A stretch of 9,188 bases of DNA, from the NCBI GenBank assembly GCA_031288455.1, contig JAITRI010000030.1:1-9188 (forward strand), read 5' to 3'. Position 1 is the stretch's first letter. Each line of letters opens with the position of its first letter. The translations under genes were made by a program, and so were the position numbers. Shown one piece after another: positions 1 through 6,294 of this stretch. Source of the DNA: Puniceicoccales bacterium (lineage in GTDB: Bacteria > Verrucomicrobiota > Verrucomicrobiia > Opitutales > JAIRKQ01). The notes under the pieces were generated by a model. It was not told where the DNA came from. It did no database searches and saw nothing but the letters and a program-made list of their open reading frames with translations.

Positions 1-100
1 AATCGTCGGAGACCCACAGGCAAAGGCGCCCGGGAACCAAAAAATATGGACGCCAAGGACTTTTCCATAAAAATACGGCGCCCTGACACTTTTGTTTATG

Positions 101-162
101 CCTCCGGCGGGCAGGGGCACAGCCCCAGCACCCGCCGCATCCGCGAAGCGGATGCGGACCGC
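101..162 (+). repeat. Double-hairpin palindromic repeat, copy A
   Basis: This copy starts with CCTCCGGCGG and ends with GACCGC. Hairpin 1 has an outer stem CGGCGGG (105-111) with CCCGCCG (131-137) and an inner stem GGGGC/GCCCC closed by ACA. Hairpin 2 is a perfect 10-bp stem, CCGCATCCGC (135-144) with GCGGATGCGG (148-157), closed by GAA. The two hairpins share bases at 135-137, so they may alternate. The copy is preceded by TTTATG, as is copy B. It resembles REP-type extragenic palindromes in build, but I do not recognise a named family. Confidence 0.85.
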
Positions 163-249
163 ACGCTGCGATTTTCCGCTGCGCCGCGAGCATCGACTTC
201 CCTCGGACACGTTCTGTTTGCGTCTAAATTTCCGCTGTGCTATTTTATG

Positions 250-311
250 CCTCCGGCGGACAGGGGCGCAGCCCCTGCGCCCGCCGCATCCGCTTCGCGG
301 ATGCGGACCGC
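250..311 (+). repeat. Double-hairpin palindromic repeat, copy B
   Basis: This is a direct copy of element A with the same 62-bp length from CCTCCGGCGG to GACCGC. Hairpin 1 has a perfect inner stem CAGGGGC (261-267) with GCCCCTG (271-277) around GCA. Hairpin 2 pairs 284-293 with 297-306 and differs from copy A only in its loop, TTC instead of GAA, so stem bases are kept while loop bases change. It is preceded by ATTTTATG, which extends the similarity with copy A on the left. Confidence 0.85.
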
Positions 312-379
312 TCCGCTGTAACGTAGGTGTTCTATTCCACAGGCAAAACATCCATTTTTCTTGGCAAATTTTAAAAAAA

Positions 380-407
380 TCGACAAAAAGGTGAAACTCA
401 TTACAAT
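380..407 (+). promoter_or_regulatory. Sigma70-like promoter directly before the first orphan gene
   Basis: TCGACA (380-385) matches the -35 consensus at 5 of 6 positions. TACAAT (402-407) matches the -10 consensus at 5 of 6, and the spacer is 16 bp. The expected transcription start, 6 to 8 bases after the -10 box, falls at about 413-415, only two to four bases before the ATG at 417. The mRNA would then be leaderless or nearly so. This fits the lack of a Shine-Dalgarno sequence, but it is a prediction from consensus matching only. Confidence 0.5.
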
Positions 408-416
408 TTCACACTC

Positions 417-1181
417 ATGAGTAATGATAATAAGGAAATTGCGTCAACTTTGCAAAACATAAGTGGTCAGCGCACTGCTGGTGATTCCCAGCAATTTAAT
501 GCCAGCGACGTTACTGTCGGTACCAACACTGTGTTCGACACTGAAAACAGGATCGACACGGAGAAGCTGCAGGAGCTGAAGGAGCGTTCCGCCATTGTGA
601 TTGTGATGGATAGCGTGAAAAATTTTATTAAAATTTTTATGCAGCTATTGGGCTTTGGGCGGAGTCCTTCCAAAAAGGATACAGCTAGCACCGATATCAA
701 ATCAGGTTCCACTGAGGGAACGGAGAAAAGCCTCGCCGATAACACTGCTCTAAAAACTGCCGAAAGCGCTGCTGGCATAAATTCTAGCGATAAGTCGAAA
801 ATCCTGAATAGCATAGAAATTGCCAACGACAAAGTTTCTGCAGCGGAGGAAAAAGTAAAAGAATTGCGCACAGATCTACTGTTTATTGAACTCAGCACAT
901 CTCCCATGAGTTTCGATGATAAAAATAAGCGCCTTAGTGAGGTGGGAAAGAAACTGTGTGATGCATATACGACGTTGATCGCAGCACACAAAATTGCAGG
1001 GCAAACGTATGATGCGATGGCGAAAGACGCGGTAAATTTTACGAATGAAGAGTGCATCGAGGCGAAGACGAATAGTAAAACTGCACATCTGAACGACAAC
1101 GCATGTGCGACGGAGAGAATGCAAGCGCTCAATAAATACGTGCTTGGAAAATACGAAAATCAATACCCATCATATTATTAA
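417..1181 (+). CDS. Orphan helical protein, possible paralogue of the next gene
   Basis: I do not recognise this 254-aa protein. Residues 1-50 are polar and rich in Ser, Thr, Asn and Gln, with no Sec signal peptide. Residues 58-81 form one moderately hydrophobic stretch with charged residues inside it, weak for a membrane span. Residues 83-127 are a low-complexity Ser/Thr/Lys/Asp linker. Residues 128-155 look like an amphipathic or coiled-coil helix, followed by further helix to about residue 205. The tail is tyrosine-rich and ends in PSYY. Residues 133-154 and 168-199 align with the C-terminal part of the protein encoded at 1416-3089, about 17 identities in 54 positions by hand. The ATG at 417 is the first Met of the frame and the next is residue 64. 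There is no Shine-Dalgarno, and a promoter ends at 407. The disordered polar N-terminus and lack of a Sec signal would suit a secreted effector, but that is speculation. Confidence 0.75.
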   Translation: MSNDNKEIASTLQNISGQRTAGDSQQFNASDVTVGTNTVFDTENRIDTEKLQELKERSAIVIVMDSVKNFIKIFMQLLGFGRSPSKKDTASTDIKSGSTEGTEKSLADNTALKTAESAAGINSSDKSKILNSIEIANDKVSAAEEKVKELRTDLLFIELSTSPMSFDDKNKRLSEVGKKLCDAYTTLIAAHKIAGQTYDAMAKDAVNFTNEECIEAKTNSKTAHLNDNACATERMQALNKYVLGKYENQYPSYY

Positions 1182-1379
1182 TAGTTCGCAGGCGCACGTG
1201 CGGCACAGGCGCGCGAAAATCGTAGCCGGCGGAAGAAATTTCCACATTTTTATCGCGCACCAGCGGCTCGAAACGCCGAATTATCTAGCATTCGCCACAA
1301 AACTCCCGCACTCCGCCGGCGATTATCCAATCCGCTGCGAAAATCACAATCCTTCGCGGTGCATGTTCGTAAAAAATGA

Positions 1380-1408
1380 TTGACAGTCGTCGCGACAAAC
1401 GCAATTAT
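1380..1408 (+). promoter_or_regulatory. Possible promoter before the large orphan gene
   Basis: TTGACA (1380-1385) is a perfect -35 box. With a 17-bp spacer the -10 would be AATTAT (1403-1408, 4 of 6). A better box, TATGAT (1406-1411), has a 20-bp spacer, which is long. Either puts transcription start at about 1415-1418. If real, it rules out the TTG (1380) and ATG (1407) as translation starts and favours ATG 1416 or 1452. Confidence 0.35.
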
Positions 1409-1415
1409 GATTTGC

Positions 1416-3089
1416 ATGATAAATGTCACGCAAGTCCAAATCAATGGCAACATGGCCAATGCTGACGATGCGGGAGGCGCCCTAGCACAACCGGTGATTG
1501 AAGCTGTGGAAATTTCTAAAAATTTTCACCAGCAGAACACTGCATGGGATGTGGCGGCGAACGCAAATTCTAAAAATCTTCTCAACCTGAGCGCAGCACA
1601 GGATGTCCCGGTGGAGCAAGAATTGGAAAAAAATACGAATAATGTGTCCATTGAGTTCAAATGCGACAGTGCGATGAAAATGTGTGAAAAAGTGATGGAC
1701 AAGATATCCATTGGGATCATGGGCGACGATGCGAATAAGGCGATACAAACGCTACTGGACAAAATTATAATCCTAAATAGCAGCTGCGACGACGCGGCGA
1801 AGACAATAAAAGCGCTATCGGACACTGTCGCCAGCGATGACACAGACAAAGCGATACAAATGCTACTGGATAGACTTGCGGCCATGAATGGCAACCGCAG
1901 CAACGCGAAAAAGACACTAAAAGCGCCACCGGACAGAATTGAACCCACAGATGGAGACAGCAGCGTCGCGGCGAAAGCAGCGCTGCCGGACACAATTGCG
2001 GCGTGCGACGAACAAATTGGAAAGCTGCAGAATTCAATATTGACCAAATATGGCGATGTGCAGGGGCATATCATAATTCAAACGGCACAGCAGATGGCGA
2101 ATAAAATAATCATTGAACCGCACGACGTTCCCGTGAAAATTGTCGAAATTCCCGATGCCACTCAGTCGACCGAACAGGGCTATTGCGATAGGCTAAAGCA
2201 AATACTGGAAGTGATAAAAACAGGATTTGAAGGTGTAATGGCCGCCCATGTGGATGTGGAAAATCGGTGGAAAATGTTGGAAGCTACGCTGCATGGCAAT
2301 ACGCCGGCAAATGGTACCGCAGGCAATTCCACCAAATGCGGCAGCGATGCGCCGCATAGCCCGGACAATGAAATCTTTGATCCCAGGACGCGTGCAATTG
2401 CCGAATCCAATGGCGACTTCAGTAGCGGGGAAAATACACACATTAAAATCAAATGTGAACAAATTCGGCTGGATTTTAAAAACATCAAATCGTATTCCAC
2501 CAGCACCGCCGCGCTACTGCAAGAGGCGATTTCGAATGATTCCCAAAATTCACGGCAAACATTGGAAGCAGCTGCACCAGAAGTAGCTTTGAATATTAAG
2601 CTGCTTAGTGGAAAGGTGCTTAATTCACTGCAGACGCGCGCAGAGCTGATGGATATGATATTTGATAACCATTTCGACGCTGACTATATTCTTAAAATCG
2701 CGGTGCAAACGCGCATCATCGCGGATAGAAAGTTGAAGAACTTGTTGACCGAGCTGGCCGAGTGTCCAGACAAAGATGAGTGGATGAAAGAAAAAAGAGA
2801 CACACTGAGAAGTGCCTACGAAAAATCTCTTTCCGCCTACAGAAATGAGGCCAGGGCGTATGATTGCATTCTTTTGCGCAGTCCAAACGACGAGAAGGCT
2901 GTTAAATTCGGGCTAGCGGCAATCAACAACGCCAGAGGATGTGAAATCGCCAAAAAACTCACCTGCGATGATGACTATTGGAAAATTGAGATAATTCATG
3001 AGTATGATTTTGAAGATCTGTGGCTTCACAATGACTTCTATGGCGCCTGTGATCCATATGAGAAGTGTCCCCAATATTGGGATTTATAA
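1416..3089 (+). CDS. Large orphan helical protein with internal tandem repeats
   Basis: I do not recognise this protein, 557 aa from ATG 1416. The start is uncertain: ATG 1407, ATG 1452 and TTG 1380 are in frame and none has a Shine-Dalgarno. I prefer 1416 or 1452 because a TTGACA promoter sits at 1380. The protein is soluble-looking, with no signal peptide or membrane segment. Residues 103-139 and 140-176 are a 37-aa tandem repeat (16 of 37 identical; shared KAIQ, LLD and AxKT motifs), with a degenerate half-copy before it (about residues 84-100) and a shortened one after. Residues 290-345 are a low-complexity Asn/Gly/Thr/Ser linker. Residues 426-483 align with residues 133-199 of the preceding gene product, and residues 259-288 may be a second copy. 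The last 40 residues are rich in Trp, Tyr, Asp and Cys. Tandem duplication of a helical domain is likely; the function is unknown. Confidence 0.75.
   Translation: MINVTQVQINGNMANADDAGGALAQPVIEAVEISKNFHQQNTAWDVAANANSKNLLNLSAAQDVPVEQELEKNTNNVSIEFKCDSAMKMCEKVMDKISIGIMGDDANKAIQTLLDKIIILNSSCDDAAKTIKALSDTVASDDTDKAIQMLLDRLAAMNGNRSNAKKTLKAPPDRIEPTDGDSSVAAKAALPDTIAACDEQIGKLQNSILTKYGDVQGHIIIQTAQQMANKIIIEPHDVPVKIVEIPDATQSTEQGYCDRLKQILEVIKTGFEGVMAAHVDVENRWKMLEATLHGNTPANGTAGNSTKCGSDAPHSPDNEIFDPRTRAIAESNGDFSSGENTHIKIKCEQIRLDFKNIKSYSTSTAALLQEAISNDSQNSRQTLEAAAPEVALNIKLLSGKVLNSLQTRAELMDMIFDNHFDADYILKIAVQTRIIADRKLKNLLTELAECPDKDEWMKEKRDTLRSAYEKSLSAYRNEARAYDCILLRSPNDEKAVKFGLAAINNARGCEIAKKLTCDDDYWKIEIIHEYDFEDLWLHNDFYGACDPYEKCPQYWDL
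1722..1943 (+). repeat. Two tandem 111-bp in-frame coding repeats
   Basis: The units are 1722-1832 and 1833-1943, each coding 37 residues. The best conserved DNA is GCGATACAAACGCTACTGGA (1740-1759), matched at 1851-1870 with one difference. The protein units share DD at positions 2-3, KAIQ at 6-9, LLD at 11-13, N19, A25, KT at 27-28, KA at 30-31 and D34. A shortened third unit follows (AAKAALPDTI), and a half unit with the D-A-K-DKI pattern precedes. The exact 111-bp period indicates unequal duplication followed by divergence. Confidence 0.8.
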
Positions 3090-3397
3090 CAGCAGTAAAC
3101 TACCATAAATTTAGGCAAAAGGTGAAAGCGCACGGGAGTTTGCATTTCCCGCTGCGCCGTTTTGTCTGTGCCGCCGGAGGGAGTCGCCGATGCGAACGCC
3201 TGCACTTTGCAAAAATCGACGCGATGGCGCGGGAAAATTTCCATAAAAAGTCAATGCAAATTTGCTGGTGGACACAGCGGGAGCGCAAAAATTTTCATTT
3301 TCCCTCCGTTTGCGTTGGAAAAATTTTCAAATCTCAGTAAAAATTTGCTTTTGGGATTGATAGTGGCAGGCTGCGTGCATCGTTTAAATTTTATGCC
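3090..3397. other. AT-rich intergenic region before the transporter operon
   Basis: I see no gene in these 308 bases. The frames that cross it have no family resemblance. It contains CCGCCGGAGG (3171-3180), the exact reverse complement of the first ten bases of repeat copies A and B, possibly a decayed repeat remnant. It also holds the small palindrome GCAAATTTGC (3256-3265) and several AAAATTTTC tracts. A -35-like TTGATA at 3357-3362 has no good -10 at normal spacing; the nearest AT-rich box is TTTAAATT at 3383-3390, only 7 bases before the transporter ATG. I find no intrinsic terminator after the stop at 3089. Confidence 0.55.
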
Positions 3398-4708
3398 ATG
3401 AGCGCCACCGGAAGAAAAGAAAAAGTAGCGGATGAATTCGTTGACAAACAGTACAAGTACTGGAGATTTCGCATAATATATTCGCTGATTATTGGATACG
3501 CAACGTTTTACCTGGTGCGACAAAATTTTCAGGTGGCTACGCCGAAGATGCTGCACGAATTTGGCTACACAAATGCCGATATTGGCTGGGTGTTTACTGC
3601 ATTTTCGATAATCTACGGGCTCGGAAAATTTATCAACGGCGCCATCTGCGACAGAACAAATGCCAGATGGTTCATGACAATTGGACTAATTGGATCGGCG
3701 CTGTGCAGCATATTCATAGGCGTTGCAAATTCGCTGTGGGTATTCATCCTGTGCTACGCCGCCAATGGAATTTTTCAATCCGCCGGATGGCCTCCCATAT
3801 CGCGATTGATGACCCAGTGGTACTCGCCCCATGAATTGGGGACGAAATGGGGCATCGTGAACGCTTCCCATCAGCTGGGCAGCATAGTAATATTGATCTA
3901 CGGATCGAAAATATTGATACACTTTGGATGGCGCTATGTATTTTTCATCCCGGCGGCGGTTGCAATACTGCTCGCGTTTTTCCTCTTCGAAAGACTGCGG
4001 GATAATCCGCAATCGCTGGGATTGCCATCGATCGCCGAAAAGGAAAATTTGGTGGAAGAAGCGAAGTACTCGAGCGATGAGAATGCAACGTTTAGGGAAA
4101 TGTTCATGGAGCACATTCTTCCAAACAAATCCCTGTGGTACGTTTGCATGGCAAATGTTTTCGTGTACATTGTGCGCATGGGATTTTTCAACTGGGCCCC
4201 AACATTTCTACAAAGGGCAAAGGGACTGGGCGTCATGCAGGCGGCCTACTCCAACGTTGCCTTTGAACTGATGGGCGCAGTCGGAGGATTTATCGCCGGG
4301 TGGGCATCGGACAAAATATTCGGCGGACGGCGCAACTGCACATCATTTTACTTCATGGTGGCGCTGATCGTTGCGCTTCTGCTGTACTGGAAAATCCCGT
4401 CCAATTCGCCATTGGTCAACACAACATTTCTCTTCGTGATAGGGTTTTTCATATACGGCCCACAGACGCTGGTTGGCGTGTCGGGAGCAGAATTTGGATC
4501 ACGCCGCGCAGCGGCAACGGGAGCAGGCCTGACGGGCACATTCGGATACTTGGGCAGCGCAATTTCCGGATATGGAGTTGGGAAGATTGCCGACAAATGG
4601 GGGTGGGACACCGCCTTTTTGTTTTTCGTGGTGTGCGCCTGTTTCGGTACGTTTTTCTTCCTGCTGAACTGGAACAAAACATCGCAGCGGCAAAAGTCCA
4701 AGGCGTGA
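3398..4708 (+). CDS. OPA-family organophosphate:phosphate antiporter (GlpT/UhpC-like)
   Basis: This is a 436-aa inner-membrane protein of the major facilitator superfamily, organophosphate:Pi antiporter family, of normal length. Family members exchange glycerol-3-phosphate or glucose-6-phosphate for inorganic phosphate. About twelve hydrophobic segments are visible, with a central cytoplasmic loop near residues 200-245. Family landmarks are YLVRQNF in the first segment, DRTNAR in the first cytoplasmic loop, GWPPISRLMTQWYS, LPNKSLWY, VYIVRMG and IYGPQTLVG. R41, H158 and R260 align by eye with the substrate-binding Arg45, His165 and Arg269 of E. coli GlpT. The second half resembles GlpT, while parts of the first half resemble UhpC, so the substrate is not assigned and I give no gene symbol. 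The ATG at 3398 has no Shine-Dalgarno. It is first in a plus-strand run, and truA follows after 15 bases. Confidence 0.92.
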   Translation: MSATGRKEKVADEFVDKQYKYWRFRIIYSLIIGYATFYLVRQNFQVATPKMLHEFGYTNADIGWVFTAFSIIYGLGKFINGAICDRTNARWFMTIGLIGSALCSIFIGVANSLWVFILCYAANGIFQSAGWPPISRLMTQWYSPHELGTKWGIVNASHQLGSIVILIYGSKILIHFGWRYVFFIPAAVAILLAFFLFERLRDNPQSLGLPSIAEKENLVEEAKYSSDENATFREMFMEHILPNKSLWYVCMANVFVYIVRMGFFNWAPTFLQRAKGLGVMQAAYSNVAFELMGAVGGFIAGWASDKIFGGRRNCTSFYFMVALIVALLLYWKIPSNSPLVNTTFLFVIGFFIYGPQTLVGVSGAEFGSRRAAATGAGLTGTFGYLGSAISGYGVGKIADKWGWDTAFLFFVVCACFGTFFFLLNWNKTSQRQKSKA

Positions 4709-4723
4709 AAATTTAAACACGCC

Positions 4724-5602
4724 ATGAGATGGAAATGTCTTTGCAGCTACGACGGAACTGATTTCCACGGCTGGCAGAGCCAGTCCTGCGCCAGTGCAAT
4801 TCAGGATATTCTCGAGGCGCGGCTGCGGTTCATTTTCGATAAACATGTGCGCATCCACGGCAGCGGAAGGACAGATTCCGGCGCGCACGCCAATGGCCAA
4901 GTTTTCCACTTTGACGCCCATTGGCAATGGGGAGAATCGCGGCTGATTGCCGCGATCAACTGCGGCATTCCAATGGAAATACGGGTCTTTGCGGCTGAAC
5001 ATGTCGCTGACACATTCCACGCGCGCTTTTCCGCGGTGCGCAAGCGCTACGAGTATCGCATGCTGGAGGGCGCGGCATCACCGTTTGACTACCGCTATGT
5101 GCACTGTTTGGGGCGCATGCGCCCGGATACCGATGCGATGAATGCGGCGGCAAAAATTTTCCTCGGGCGCCACGATTTTTCACAATTCGGAGCAAATGGC
5201 GGCGGAAGCAGCGGCAGCGCGGCGAAGACAATGTGCGAAATGCAATTCATCCGCGACGGCCGAAGAATAACGTTTGTCACGGAAGGGAGCGGATATTTGT
5301 ACAAAATGGTGCGCATCATGGCCGGATGCCTGCTGCAGGTCGGACTCGGAAGAATCGACGCCGCCACACTGGCATCGGCATTGGCCGGGCATTTGGACGC
5401 TTCCGCGCAACTCAGGAGAGAATGCCTGCCCGCCAACGGACTGTTTTTGGACAGAGTATACTACAATGCACAGGACTCTATGAGGCCTGTGGAAAAGGAA
5501 GGAGCTGGCGATGCCGCCGATTTGAGCATCACGTCAGCCGCGGCAAATGATGAATTTTATTGCAAAGACGCGATTAATGAACAGTCTTTTAGGGGAAAGT
5601 AA
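4724..5602 (+). CDS. truA: tRNA pseudouridine(38-40) synthase TruA
   Basis: TruA converts uridines 38, 39 and 40 of the tRNA anticodon stem-loop to pseudouridine in the cytoplasm. Visible family features in this 292-aa protein are the N-terminal YDGTDFHGWQSQ (9-20), the catalytic motif GRTDSGAHA with nucleophile D51, HARFSAVRKRYEYR (99-112), FLGRHDFSQF (146-155), YLYKMVRIMAG (191-201) and the closing ANGLFLDRVYY (237-247). The family normally ends about there. Here 45 more residues follow, polar and Ala/Asp/Ser-rich, without similarity that I can see. No Shine-Dalgarno precedes ATG 4724, which fits the conserved N-terminus well. The start lies 15 bases after the transporter stop, and the next gene starts 4 bases after the truA stop, so co-transcription is likely. 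Confidence 0.95.
   Translation: MRWKCLCSYDGTDFHGWQSQSCASAIQDILEARLRFIFDKHVRIHGSGRTDSGAHANGQVFHFDAHWQWGESRLIAAINCGIPMEIRVFAAEHVADTFHARFSAVRKRYEYRMLEGAASPFDYRYVHCLGRMRPDTDAMNAAAKIFLGRHDFSQFGANGGGSSGSAAKTMCEMQFIRDGRRITFVTEGSGYLYKMVRIMAGCLLQVGLGRIDAATLASALAGHLDASAQLRRECLPANGLFLDRVYYNAQDSMRPVEKEGAGDAADLSITSAAANDEFYCKDAINEQSFRGK
5591..5596 (+). promoter_or_regulatory. Shine-Dalgarno that sets the start at 5607
   Basis: AGGGGA lies 10 bases before the ATG at 5607, inside the last codons of truA. The upstream in-frame ATGs at 5547, 5550 and 5577 lack such a site and would overlap truA by 26 to 56 bases, so this site supports 5607 as the start. Confidence 0.55.
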
Positions 5603-5606
5603 GCGG

Positions 5607-6257
5607 ATGAGCGTCGAAAAATATTTTTCCCACGACACGGATGATTGCGACGAGGACTTCCCATTCACGCTGAATGAAAGGGAATGGCACTCCTATTTGG
5701 CGGCGATAGACGCCGAAGCGGGGAAGTTTTTTAGGCTTTTCGTGCAAAGTCGCCACGTTTCCAATCACCTGGATGTAATCTTCGCGGCAATGAAATGGCG
5801 ACGGATCACATTCAGTGGTGACGACGCAGCCTACAATGGTGATCAGGTGGAAGTGGTAACGTTCCACAAAAACCCGGTAAACATCGCATCCAAGGCAATA
5901 TTTTTCTTCATGGAAAAGATTTGGGATTTCCTACTGGCGAGCGGAGATGGCGTTGCCGCACCCGTTTGCTGGAATTTCGCCAAGCTGATGAACACAATGC
6001 GCACCGAGATGATAAGTGGAATTGCCAACATCGATGCGCTCGAATACATGCTCAGCGTCTGCCACTTTAAAAATGTCATGGCGGCCGTAAATGCGGCATT
6101 GTCGGCGCTGAAAAAATTGCCCTGTGCGGATGCGCGCATGCGCTGGTTCGCGTCGGATTTCACAACTGCTCTGTTTGACATACGCGAATTGGCGTGGCAG
6201 AGCATCGTACTGTGCACGGTCGCGGAAAAACGCTGCAACGACGGACGTCAATTTTAA
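5607..6257 (+). CDS. Unrecognised 216-aa cytoplasmic protein between truA and ychF
   Basis: I do not recognise this protein. From ATG 5607 it has 216 residues. The start is four bases after the truA stop and has an AGGGGA ribosome site. The N-terminus is strongly acidic (HDTDDCDEDFP, residues 9-19). Residues 20-125 are mixed, with FTLNEREW and a FFFMEKIWDFLLASGDG stretch. Residues 125-215 look like a bundle of amphipathic helices, with MRTEMISGIANIDALEYML and AAVNAALSALKKLP. There is no signal peptide and no convincing membrane segment; the FFF stretch is too short. The tight spacing to truA and 37-base gap to ychF suggest an operon and perhaps a translation-related role, but that rests on context only. 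The C-terminal helices faintly recall small helical-bundle chaperones, which I could not support with a motif. Confidence 0.8.
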   Translation: MSVEKYFSHDTDDCDEDFPFTLNEREWHSYLAAIDAEAGKFFRLFVQSRHVSNHLDVIFAAMKWRRITFSGDDAAYNGDQVEVVTFHKNPVNIASKAIFFFMEKIWDFLLASGDGVAAPVCWNFAKLMNTMRTEMISGIANIDALEYMLSVCHFKNVMAAVNAALSALKKLPCADARMRWFASDFTTALFDIRELAWQSIVLCTVAEKRCNDGRQF

Positions 6258-6282
6258 TAATTGACTTTGGTGTGTGGTCTGC

Positions 6283-6286
6283 AGGA
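6283..6286 (+). promoter_or_regulatory. Shine-Dalgarno that sets the ychF start
   Basis: AGGA lies eight bases before ATG 6295. The in-frame GTG at 6274 lies upstream of this site and would add seven residues (VCRIRH after the initiator) that YchF proteins lack. Confidence 0.6.
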
Positions 6287-6294
6287 TCCGCCAC

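Larger units (their letters stand above)
1..416. other. Intergenic region with two repeat copies and a promoter
   Basis: I see no credible gene in this stretch. Open frames crossing it read through the GC-rich palindromes and give proline/alanine/arginine-rich translations with no family resemblance. It holds repeat copies A and B in direct orientation 149 bp apart, an AT-rich segment from about 345 onward, and a promoter-like pair just before the gene at 417. No end of an upstream gene can be recognised at the left edge. Confidence 0.7.

Noticed and set aside
101..311. Copies A and B as a CRISPR array
   Set aside because: There are only two units, the 87-bp spacing between them is too long, each unit is a double hairpin, and a third copy lies 7 kb away with no cas gene in the window.
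46..394. Open frames across the left-hand repeats (91 and 100 codons)
   Set aside because: They read through palindromic repeat copies A and B, give Pro/Ala/Arg-rich products resembling no family, overlap each other and lack ribosome sites.
467..1132. Long minus-strand open frame of 221 codons opposite the first orphan gene
   Set aside because: The Ser/Phe-rich translation is typical of an antisense shadow. The plus-strand frame has an upstream promoter and a paralogous neighbour.
1225..1320. Inverted 9-bp repeat GCCGGCGGA / TCCGCCGGC in the spacer between the orphan genes
   Set aside because: The arms are 78 bases apart and GC-rich 9-mers are frequent here; there is no further support for a structure.
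1380..1382. TTG as start of the large orphan gene
   Set aside because: It forms the first three bases of a perfect TTGACA -35 box and has no ribosome site. ATG 1416 or 1452 is more likely.
3398..4708. Firm assignment of the transporter as GlpT or as UhpC
   Set aside because: Both resemblances are present and the visible binding residues are shared across the family, so the substrate cannot be decided by reading alone.
6274..6276. GTG as start of ychF
   Set aside because: It lies upstream of the AGGA ribosome site and would add residues not found at the normally short YchF N-terminus.
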